Part shown: positions 42,054-49,018 of the stretch, piece by piece
Numbering within the stretch: position 1 is the stretch's first letter
How the letters are laid out: each line of letters opens with the position of its first letter
Assembly: GCA_947498785.1 (NCBI GenBank)
Contig: CANMLS010000039.1
Span: forward strand, 1-56,132
Reading direction: 5' to 3'
Length of the DNA: 56,132 bases
From: an uncultured Aquimarina sp.
GTDB lineage: Bacteria; Bacteroidota; Bacteroidia; Flavobacteriales; Flavobacteriaceae
Translations under genes and position numbers: made by a program
Notes under the pieces: generated by a model
What the model saw: the letters and a program-made list of their open reading frames with translations, nothing else
Database searches by the model: none
What the model was told of the DNA's origin: nothing

Positions 42054-42872
42054 ATGAGGTATTTACATTTAGATCCATTGTTCACACCATATAAAAAATC
42101 AATAAACTTTGAAGCTTTTATCTTTAATGGAGGTGAACCACATATAAAGATTCTAGAACAGAATATTGAAGGGGCAGTTACAATCACACATCGTATAAAT
42201 TCATTTAATGATTTGGGGTTATTACTAATCGCTACGGATGCTTTGCGCAGAATGGATGTAAAAGTGATCAATGTTTTTATTGCATATTTTCCAGCTGCAC
42301 GACAAGATAGGGTGATGGTCTCTGGTGAATCATTAAGTGTAAAAGTGTATGCCGATATCATTAATGCTCAACAATATGATCAGGTAACAGTTTTTGATCC
42401 ACATTCTGAAGTAACACCTGCATTATTGGATAATGTGAAAGTCATTGAAAATTATGAGTTTGTAAAGCAATGTCTAGACATAATCGACGAAGAAGTAATA
42501 TTAATTTCTCCTGATGGTGGTGCACTAAAAAAGATTTATAAGGTCTCGGAGTTTTTAGGTGGAGTAGAAGTGATAGAATGTTCTAAGAAACGAGATGTAA
42601 AAACAGGTCAACTATCGGGATTTAGAGTCTATGAAGAAGATTTAAAAGGAAAACATTGTGTTATTGTAGATGATATTTGTGATGGTGGAGGTACATTCTT
42701 GGGGTTAGCAAAAGCTTTACAAGAAAAAAATGCAGGCACATTAAGTCTAATTATTAGTCATGGAATTTTTAGTAAAGGTATAGAAGAATTGAGTCAATGT
42801 TTTGAAACTATATTCACTACTAATTCTTTTAGGGATATTGAGGAAGAAGGAGTGGTGCAAATAAAAATATAA
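42054..42872 (+). CDS. prs: Divergent ribose-phosphate pyrophosphokinase (PRPP synthetase-like)
   Basis: A protein of 272 residues from ATG 42054 (an earlier TTG at 41961 would overlap the promoter). It is shorter than the usual 310-320. The fold is clear: FNGGEPHIKI near residue 24, YFPAARQDRVMVSGE near 82, VFDPHSE near 116, ISPDGGALKKIYKV near 152, ECSKKRDVKTGQLSGF near 173 and the PRPP-loop-like CVIVDDICDGGGTF near 199. Canonical motifs are altered (YFGYARQDRK to YFPAARQDRV, DLHS to DPHS). This type occurs beside nadV in NAD salvage operons and in phages, where in the NARP1 pathway a Prs-like enzyme pyrophosphorylates ADP-ribose. Substrate, ribose-5-phosphate or ADP-ribose, is open. Next gene after 3 nt. 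Confidence 0.87.
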   Translation: MRYLHLDPLFTPYKKSINFEAFIFNGGEPHIKILEQNIEGAVTITHRINSFNDLGLLLIATDALRRMDVKVINVFIAYFPAARQDRVMVSGESLSVKVYADIINAQQYDQVTVFDPHSEVTPALLDNVKVIENYEFVKQCLDIIDEEVILISPDGGALKKIYKVSEFLGGVEVIECSKKRDVKTGQLSGFRVYEEDLKGKHCVIVDDICDGGGTFLGLAKALQEKNAGTLSLIISHGIFSKGIEELSQCFETIFTTNSFRDIEEEGVVQIKI

Positions 42873-42875
42873 GAA

Positions 42876-43814
42876 ATGTTAGATAAAATAAAAGGAGGGA
42901 TTTTTGGAGTTGCAGTTGGTGATGCATTAGGTGTTCCGGTAGAGTTTAAATCTAGAGAATTTCTTAAAAAAGAAAGAGTTACCGATTTTATGGGGTATAT
43001 GTGTTGGAATCAGCCACCAGGCACTTGGTCAGATGATACTTCACTTACATTATGTCTTATAGATAGTTTAACAAGAGTGTACAATATAGAAGATATTGGA
43101 CAATGTTTTGTAAAATGGTATACAGAAGGTCTCTGGGGAGCCCATTACGAAGTATTTGATATTGGAGGAAGTACAAGATATTCTCTTGATAGAATTATAA
43201 AAGGTGAATCCGCAAAATACTCAGGAAATATGTTCGAAAGAGATAATGGTAATGGATCACTAATGAGAACTTTACCTATGGTTTTCTTTTTACAAAAAGA
43301 AGTTTCCTTAAGAGAAAGATATCAGAAAATAAAAGAAACTTCATCTATAACTCATGCCCATTTTAGATCAGTATTTGCCTGTTTTATTTATGTAGAATAT
43401 GCTTTATTGCTATTAGAAGGACAAGACAAGCTAGAGGCCTATGAAAATATAAGAAAACCAATATTAGAATTTGCTTCTATCATGGATTTTAACCCAGTTG
43501 AAATAGATCTGTTTAAAAGAATTTTAAAAGGAAATATTGTTGAAAAAAGTGAAGATTCTATTATGAGTTCGGGATATGTTTTACATTCATTAGAAGCTTC
43601 GTTATGGTGTTTTTTAAATTCTAATTCTTATTCAGAAACAGTTTTAAGAGCAGTAAATCTTGGAGGTGATACTGATACGACAGCTGCAATTGTAGGTGGA
43701 TTAGCTGGATTATATTATGGGTATGATACAATTCCAGAAACATGGAAATTGCAATTAGCCAGATTTGAGGATATAGAAAGTTTAATAGAAAGGTTTAGTA
43801 AAAGTTTAAAATGA
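42876..43814 (+). CDS. ADP-ribosylglycohydrolase (DraG/ARH family)
   Basis: A protein of 312 residues with GGIFGVAVGDALGVPVEF at the start, GTWSDDTSLTL near residue 50 (metal-ligand Asp pair), ITHAHFRSVFACFIY near 155 and VNLGGDTDTTAAIVGG near 262. All metal-binding motifs are canonical, so it should cleave ADP-ribose from protein or nucleic acid. It begins 3 nt after the prs-like gene, and its stop overlaps the NADAR start (ATGA). It is the most canonical of the three paralogues in the island. Confidence 0.93.
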   Translation: MLDKIKGGIFGVAVGDALGVPVEFKSREFLKKERVTDFMGYMCWNQPPGTWSDDTSLTLCLIDSLTRVYNIEDIGQCFVKWYTEGLWGAHYEVFDIGGSTRYSLDRIIKGESAKYSGNMFERDNGNGSLMRTLPMVFFLQKEVSLRERYQKIKETSSITHAHFRSVFACFIYVEYALLLLEGQDKLEAYENIRKPILEFASIMDFNPVEIDLFKRILKGNIVEKSEDSIMSSGYVLHSLEASLWCFLNSNSYSETVLRAVNLGGDTDTTAAIVGGLAGLYYGYDTIPETWKLQLARFEDIESLIERFSKSLK

Positions 43815-44359
43815 GATATACATTACAAAATATACAAGAACAATTCAATAAAGGGAAAAGTATAAAGTACTTATTCTTTTGGGGACATACACCCAATAAA
43901 GATGGAAGTATTGGTAAAAGTTGTTTTAGTCAATGGTGGTCCTCTGCATTTACGGTCGATACTATACTATATAAAACAGCAGAGCATTGGATGATGGCAG
44001 AAAAAGCGAGATTATTTGATGATTCAATAATTCTAGAAGAGATTATTAACTCTTCAAATCCTATGGAAGCAAAACAATTAGGAAGAAAAGTAAAAAACTT
44101 TGATCCCGTAGTTTGGAATAAGCATAAATACGAAATCGTAAAGAATGGAAACCTTCATAAGTTTTCACAACATAAGGATCAGTTAGAGTTCCTTTTAAAT
44201 ACAAAGAAAAGAGTACTTGTAGAAGCAAGTCCGAGAGATCGAATATGGGGTATTGGAATGGGACAGAGCAATGAAAAAGCACAAAATCCTAACCTGTGGA
44301 GAGGGCAAAATCTATTGGGCTTTGCCTTAATGGAAGTGAGAGATGAATTAAGGATCTAA
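43811..44359 (+). CDS. NADAR family protein (YbiA-like N-glycosidase superfamily)
   Basis: A protein of 182 residues of the NADAR (YbiA/DUF1768) superfamily. KYLFFWGHTPNKDGSIGKSC leads in, CFSQWWSSAFTVDTILYKTAEHWMMAEKARLF covers residues 38-70 and carries the conserved Trp, Glu-His and Lys pattern, and ASPRDRIWGIGMG lies near 138. Characterised members cleave N-glycosidic bonds of riboflavin precursors or remove ADP-ribose from guanine in nucleic acids. The start overlaps the ADP-ribosylglycohydrolase stop by 4 nt. In this setting an ADP-ribose-related substrate is likely. Confidence 0.92.
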   Translation: MRYTLQNIQEQFNKGKSIKYLFFWGHTPNKDGSIGKSCFSQWWSSAFTVDTILYKTAEHWMMAEKARLFDDSIILEEIINSSNPMEAKQLGRKVKNFDPVVWNKHKYEIVKNGNLHKFSQHKDQLEFLLNTKKRVLVEASPRDRIWGIGMGQSNEKAQNPNLWRGQNLLGFALMEVRDELRI

Positions 44360-44380
44360 GCTTTTTAAAAAATTAATAAA

Positions 44381-44926
44381 ATGAAAACAAATTATAAACA
44401 GATAAGTAAATTTTTAAGTCTTATTCTTAGACATAACCCAGGTAAGATTAAACTACATTTGGATGAAAATGGTTGGGCAGATGTCAATGAATTGCTGAGT
44501 AAAGCAAAAAGACATCAACCTATATTGGATTTTGAGCTGTTAAAAGACATTGTTCAAACCAATGATAAAAAACGGTTTGCGTTTAATAAGGATGAAACGA
44601 GGATACGAGCTAATCAAGGGCACTCTATTCAAATAGATTTAGAATACAAACCCGTTCGACCTCCAGAGTTTCTATATCATGGCACAGTAGCAAAATTTAT
44701 GGATGCCATTCGAGAAAAAGGGCTGCTTAAGATGAGCAGACATCATGTACATCTGAGTGAAGAACGAGAAACAGCAACAAATGTGGGGTCAAGGAGAGGA
44801 AAGCCCATTATACTCACTGTTCGATCAGGAGAAATGCAAGCAAAAGGAATTGAGTTTTTTCAATCTGATAATGGAGTTTGGTTAACAGATACTATAGCTC
44901 CAGAATATATTGAGTTTAAAAAATAA
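44381..44926 (+). CDS. kptA: RNA 2'-phosphotransferase KptA/Tpt1
   Basis: A protein of 181 residues, a usual bacterial length. It starts YKQISKFLSLILRHNPGKIK, with ENGWADVNELL, then RIRANQGHSI, YHGT and RHHVHLSEERETATNVGSRR. The catalytic Arg-His-Arg-Arg set of the family appears present. Tpt1/KptA transfers an RNA 2'-phosphate to NAD+, forming ADP-ribose 1''-2''-cyclic phosphate and nicotinamide; some members ADP-ribosylate RNA or DNA ends. Bacteria have no tRNA-splicing need for it, so in this island it may deal with NAD-dependent nucleic-acid marks. It is the last gene before a strong terminator. Confidence 0.95.
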   Translation: MKTNYKQISKFLSLILRHNPGKIKLHLDENGWADVNELLSKAKRHQPILDFELLKDIVQTNDKKRFAFNKDETRIRANQGHSIQIDLEYKPVRPPEFLYHGTVAKFMDAIREKGLLKMSRHHVHLSEERETATNVGSRRGKPIILTVRSGEMQAKGIEFFQSDNGVWLTDTIAPEYIEFKK

Positions 44927-44935
44927 TTTATAGTT

Positions 44936-44968
44936 AAATCTCACAGGTTTCTAAAACCTGTGAGATTT
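44936..44968 (+). terminator. Intrinsic terminator ending the prs-kptA operon
   Basis: AAATCTCACAGGTTT (44936-44950) pairs perfectly over 15 bp with its complement at 44954-44968 around a 3-nt loop, 10 nt after the kptA stop. Confidence 0.9.
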
Positions 44969-45022
44969 TGGATAAAAAATATAATTTTATGATTCACGTA
45001 AAAAATAAAAAAATGATAATGT

Positions 45023-45655
45023 ATGAATATAAACCTTATAGGTATTGACACTAAACTAATTGAAGCATGGAAAAAAGTATTTAAGAATGTTGAAAATGTA
45101 ACCATCATAAATGATTCAATATTTAATTATCCGTGTAGTGCTATAGTAAGCCCTGCTAATAGTTTTGGGTATATGAATGGAGGACTTGATTTTTCGATTT
45201 CTAAAAACCTGGGATGGCATATTGAGAAAAGGTTACAACTAAAAATAAGAAATAAGTTCTATGGAGAATTATTAATAGGGCAAGCGACAATTGTAGAAAC
45301 TGATCATGTAGATTTCCCATACCTTATTTCAGCTCCTACTATGAGAACTCCAATGACGATAATGCGAACTCCAAATATTTACCTAGCGATGAAAGCAATA
45401 TTAATTTTAGTGAAATATGGGAAATTTACTAATGGAACTTTTATCCGAGATAAAGTGAAGAGTATTGCAATTCCAGGGCTAGGAACAGGAATCGGTCAGG
45501 TGCCACCTATCATTTGTGCAAGGCAAATGAGAATTGCTTGGGAAGATGTTATTAATGAAAAATATAAGACAAAAAAGGGCTGGGAAGAATTACGTTCGAA
45601 TTATGCATATTTCTATACACACGATGAGAGAAATCTGAAGTATGATATTCCTTAA
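45023..45655 (+). CDS. Macrodomain protein (ADP-ribose binding or hydrolysis)
   Basis: A protein of 210 residues forming one macrodomain. The core is CSAIVSPANSFGYMNGGLD near residue 33 (loop 1 with Asn and the GG pair) and SIAIPGLGTGIGQVPPIICA near 150 (loop 2). It resembles the macrodomains found with tail or NAD-related operons and lacks signal or membrane segments. It may bind or hydrolyse ADP-ribose esters or metabolites such as ADP-ribose 1''-phosphate, a product of KptA chemistry. It begins the second block, 97 nt after the kptA stop. Confidence 0.9.
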   Translation: MNINLIGIDTKLIEAWKKVFKNVENVTIINDSIFNYPCSAIVSPANSFGYMNGGLDFSISKNLGWHIEKRLQLKIRNKFYGELLIGQATIVETDHVDFPYLISAPTMRTPMTIMRTPNIYLAMKAILILVKYGKFTNGTFIRDKVKSIAIPGLGTGIGQVPPIICARQMRIAWEDVINEKYKTKKGWEELRSNYAYFYTHDERNLKYDIP

Positions 45656-45668
45656 TAAATTAAAGATT

Positions 45669-46217
45669 ATGAAAAAAATTGAACTACACCCTGAAGTATT
45701 TCTTGTCAAAAATTTCCTTTCAAAAGAAATGTGCTCTCATTTTATTGAAAAAGGAGAACAAGCCTCATTCGAAGAAGCAAAAGTAAATATTGATGGCAAA
45801 CAAGTTATGGTAAAAGGAATTCGTAACAATAAGCGTATTCTTTTTAAGGATGAACTACTTGCTCAGAAGATCTGGTTGCAAATACAACCATTCGTAGAAG
45901 AATTTTTTGGAGAGTATAGGGCAATTGGGTTTAATGAGATGTTTAGAATCTATAAATATGATATTGGACAGCGATTCAAAATGCATCGAGATGGTAGTTA
46001 TACTAGAAATGAAAAAGAATGTAGTTTTTTTTCATTTTTGATATATCTTAACGAAAACTTCGAAGGAGGTGAAACGTATTTTGAAAAGGGAATGACAATT
46101 ATTCCCGAACAGGGTGATGCTTTATTGTTTCATCATCCTCTTCGACATGAAGGAAAACCCATTATATCAGGTACCAAATACATATTAAGAACGGATATAA
46201 TGTATAAATTAGTATAA
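45669..46217 (+). CDS. 2-oxoglutarate/Fe(II) dioxygenase (prolyl 4-hydroxylase-like)
   Basis: A protein of 182 residues from ATG 45669. An earlier ATG at 45642 lies inside the macrodomain gene. The double-stranded beta helix has FKMHRDGSYTR (iron His and Asp) near residue 103, FLIYLNENFEGGETYFE near 120, FHHPLRHEG (second iron His) near 155 and YILRTDIMY (2-oxoglutarate Arg) near 172. Substrate unknown: proteins, nucleic acids or a small molecule. Its place between ADP-ribose enzymes suggests a repair or modification step on the same target. Confidence 0.88.
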   Translation: MKKIELHPEVFLVKNFLSKEMCSHFIEKGEQASFEEAKVNIDGKQVMVKGIRNNKRILFKDELLAQKIWLQIQPFVEEFFGEYRAIGFNEMFRIYKYDIGQRFKMHRDGSYTRNEKECSFFSFLIYLNENFEGGETYFEKGMTIIPEQGDALLFHHPLRHEGKPIISGTKYILRTDIMYKLV

Positions 46218-46274
46218 GAAACATTAGAGGTAATTAGATATTGTTTTTTAAAGTTTAATTAATATTGATTAAGA

Positions 46275-47297
46275 TTGGTAACTAAAGATATAGTCATTGG
46301 ATTAGCAATAGGAGATGCTTTTGGAGCTGGTGTTGAATTTCAGGATCGAAATTGGATTAGAAAAAATGTTGACTTTACAATGTTTATTAATGCCAGAAAT
46401 CGAATTAAAGTAAATTCGAATAAAATAAAAGTATTTACAGAAAATTATAATTCATGGAATTATACAGATGATACAGAAATGACTATTGGAGTAATTAAAG
46501 CGTTAATCTCAAATGATTTGTTTTCTGAAAAATTACTAATCAAAAAGTGGAAAGAGGAATATGAAAAAGGAATAAAGGAAAAGGGGTTTGGTAGAAATGG
46601 TCATGGCTCTATGAGTTGGTATTATTCAGGAGAAAAAACTATCGAAGAAGTAAGGGATTTTCAAAGAAATAGGAGCAACCCCGGCAATGCACCTGCGATG
46701 CGATCAGTTCCTTTGGGATTGATTACAGAAAATAAGATAAATCCATATGCAGAAATTAATGCCATTGCTACACATCCCAATATAAATGCTATTATTTCGA
46801 GTCAATGCATTTCAAGAGCGACAGAATTTATGATTATTCATAAAGGAAATTCAAAAGAGATATTACAATATTGTATGAACACTGTCACATTAAATGATGA
46901 ATACAAAGTTTATCTGAAGGAGGTTGATCAATTAGGGAAATATCAAGATCTCACAAATGAAGATTTTATTAGATTGTGTGGCCCACAACCAATCCAGGAA
47001 CCTTACTTCTTATCGGGGATTTATGGAATGCCTTCTGATTCTAAATATACAACAGGTTGCGTTTTATATATATTGAAAGAATCTATAGACGCTATGGATG
47101 CATTACAAAAGTCAATTTTTTTAGGAGGAGATGTGGATTCTGTAGCTTCGATTACTACTGGAATAATGTCTGGAAGAACTGGGTTAAAAAGCCTTCCTGA
47201 GTTTATGATAAAATCTGTTGAAGGTTTTTCATATTTGACAGAGTTGGCTGAAAAATTCAACAGTCATCTTATTAAAATAGGAGTTGAACTAAAGTAA
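46275..47297 (+). CDS. ADP-ribosylglycohydrolase paralogue with altered metal motif
   Basis: A protein of 340 residues from a TTG start; TGA at 46266-46268 closes the frame and no ATG lies between. It has VIGLAIGDAFGAGVEF, YTDDTEMTIGVIKAL near residue 60, NPGNAPAMRSVPLG near 135 and FLGGDVDSVASITTG near 280. The last motif reads GGDVDS where the family has GGDTDT, so both Asp are kept but the metal-binding Thr is Val or Ser. It may bind one metal less tightly or act on another substrate. The following gene starts 20 nt later and encodes a further paralogue. Confidence 0.88.
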   Translation: MVTKDIVIGLAIGDAFGAGVEFQDRNWIRKNVDFTMFINARNRIKVNSNKIKVFTENYNSWNYTDDTEMTIGVIKALISNDLFSEKLLIKKWKEEYEKGIKEKGFGRNGHGSMSWYYSGEKTIEEVRDFQRNRSNPGNAPAMRSVPLGLITENKINPYAEINAIATHPNINAIISSQCISRATEFMIIHKGNSKEILQYCMNTVTLNDEYKVYLKEVDQLGKYQDLTNEDFIRLCGPQPIQEPYFLSGIYGMPSDSKYTTGCVLYILKESIDAMDALQKSIFLGGDVDSVASITTGIMSGRTGLKSLPEFMIKSVEGFSYLTELAEKFNSHLIKIGVELK

Positions 47298-47316
47298 AAT
47301 AATTTTCAAATTATGA

Positions 47317-48180
47317 TTGTCGATAAAAAAAGAATTTATGTTACTTGAAGGAGGTCTAGCAGATGCATATGGAGCAGGTTTTGAATTTGCTTCTAATAAT
47401 GATATAATATTGTATAATAAACTACAAGAATATAGAAAACATCCAAGATATTCGAGTATTCATGGTAATTATACAGATGATACTCAAATGGCAATAGCTA
47501 TTACCGAGTTTATTATTAGTGAAAAAGAATGGTCAAAACTATGTATAGCAGAAAAATTTGTAGAAGTATTTAAAAGAGATCCTAGAAGAGGGTACTCCTC
47601 AAGGTTTTATAATATTTTGAATGAAGTAAATTCTGGAAAAGAACTAATTCATAGTTTACGACCTAACAGCAATAGAAACGGTGCAGCAATGCGTAGTTAT
47701 CCGATTGGAATCTATACAGAAGAGAATGTGGTAATAGAAAAATCTGGACAACAAGCTACCATTACTCATAATACTAATGATGGAATTCTTTCATCTCAAA
47801 TTATTGCTTTGGCTTCACATTATTTTCTTCACAAAAAAGGAGAAAAAAGATATATTGTTGATTATCTGGAAAATACCCTTTCTTTACATTTTAATTTTAG
47901 GAGAACGTCTACAATAAAAATGGAAGCAATGTCAACAGTAAATACTGTGATAGCACTAGTATTAGATCATCGTAGTATGAGTTCTTGTTTATTAGAAGCT
48001 GTAAATCTTGGAGGGGATACAGATACAGTAGCTTCTTTAGCATTAGCAATTTTAAGCTTATGTCAAGATACAATTAAGGATCTACCCAAATGGTTATATA
48101 ATGATTTTGAAAACGGTACTTTTGGTAAAGATTACTTAATAGATTTAGATAAAAAAATAATACATATGCTTTTATCATGA
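47317..48180 (+). CDS. ADP-ribosylglycohydrolase paralogue with GDA-to-ADA change
   Basis: A protein of 287 residues from TTG 47317, or shorter from ATG 47338. The first motif reads GGLADAYGAGFEF (ADA in place of GDA), then NYTDDTQMAIAITEF near residue 50, NGAAMRSYPIGIY near 125 and VNLGGDTDTVASLALA near 230 (canonical). The start is unclear. ATG 47313 is in another frame (MIVDKK), and one A less in the A7 run after GAT would give MIVDKKEFMLLEGG in frame. A sequencing or assembly slip, or slippage at the run, is possible. The stop overlaps the phosphatase start by 4 nt. Confidence 0.87.
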   Translation: MSIKKEFMLLEGGLADAYGAGFEFASNNDIILYNKLQEYRKHPRYSSIHGNYTDDTQMAIAITEFIISEKEWSKLCIAEKFVEVFKRDPRRGYSSRFYNILNEVNSGKELIHSLRPNSNRNGAAMRSYPIGIYTEENVVIEKSGQQATITHNTNDGILSSQIIALASHYFLHKKGEKRYIVDYLENTLSLHFNFRRTSTIKMEAMSTVNTVIALVLDHRSMSSCLLEAVNLGGDTDTVASLALAILSLCQDTIKDLPKWLYNDFENGTFGKDYLIDLDKKIIHMLLS

Positions 48181-48911
48181 GAACACTTGTTATAGGTGAC
48201 ATACATGGTGGATATAAGGCATTACTACAAGTGTTAGAAAGAGCTAAAGTAACGTCAAATGATACTTTAATCTTTCTGGGAGATTATGTAGATGGATGGA
48301 GTGAGTCGGCAGAAACTATTGAAAAACTAATAGAATTGTCGATATCTAATACTTGTGTTTTTATAAGAGGAAATCATGATCTTTGGTGTCAATTGTGGTT
48401 GGAGAAAGGAGTAACTAATCCAATATGGTTGGCACATGGCGGTAAAGAAACCTTAAACAGCTATATTCAATCTGGATATTTGTCAAAGAATACACATAAA
48501 AAGTTTTTTGAGACATTACACAATTATTATATAGATGATAAAGAAAGGTTGTTTTTACATGCAGGGTTTACTTCTATGCATGGAGCAGACCATGAAGAGT
48601 ATGAATCGAATTATTATTGGGATAGAACTTTATGGGAGGCAGCATTATTAGCAGATAAAGTAGAAGAAAAAACTTTAGAAGATATTCTTACTAAGCCAAA
48701 AAGATTCAATTACTATAAAGAAATATATATAGGCCACACACCTACAACAAATTACAATAAAGATACACCCATAAAGGCATACAACGTATGGAATATTGAT
48801 ACGGGAACTGCATTTACTGGTAAACTCACTATTTTAGATATAGATACCAAAGAGTTTTGGCAGAGTGATTCTTTACCATCATTATATCCATCAGAACGAG
48901 GGAGAAATTAA
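48177..48911 (+). CDS. PPP-family metallophosphatase (ApaH or serine/threonine phosphatase-like)
   Basis: A protein of 244 residues with the PPP motifs GDIHGGYKALLQ at the start, FLGDYVDGWSES, FIRGNHDLW, the LFLHAGF His and YIGHTPT. Relatives include protein phosphatases, Ap4A hydrolases (ApaH) and RNA decapping enzymes. The ATG overlaps the stop of the third ADP-ribosylglycohydrolase, so it belongs to this operon. It could remove a phosphate left by the neighbouring enzymes, such as ADP-ribose 1''-phosphate or a 2'-phosphate product. This is inference. Confidence 0.9.
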   Translation: MRTLVIGDIHGGYKALLQVLERAKVTSNDTLIFLGDYVDGWSESAETIEKLIELSISNTCVFIRGNHDLWCQLWLEKGVTNPIWLAHGGKETLNSYIQSGYLSKNTHKKFFETLHNYYIDDKERLFLHAGFTSMHGADHEEYESNYYWDRTLWEAALLADKVEEKTLEDILTKPKRFNYYKEIYIGHTPTTNYNKDTPIKAYNVWNIDTGTAFTGKLTILDIDTKEFWQSDSLPSLYPSERGRN

Positions 48912-48981
48912 AATAATATTTAAATCAATTTTTTTTTGAGAATAAAGAGCGTAAAATAGTGATAGTTTTAAAATTATAATT

Positions 48982-49005
48982 TATATTTGTGTATAATTAA
49001 CGCAA
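48982..49005 (+). promoter_or_regulatory. nadV promoter with candidate NrtR operator
   Basis: TATATTTG (48982-48989) is an exact -7 element, and a GTG stands at the -33 distance. The palindrome TTGTGT-N7-ACGCAA (48987-49005) overlaps it in exactly the position of the prs palindrome. The two left halves and two right halves share the form TTGYGT and ACRCAA, while the 7-nt spacers differ. The ATG is at 49019. Confidence 0.65.
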
Positions 49006-49018
49006 AATAATATTATAA

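Noticed and set aside
45642..45668. Earlier ATG for the dioxygenase gene
   Set aside because: It overlaps the macrodomain gene and adds nine residues unlike the family start. ATG 45669 gives MKKIELHPEVF.
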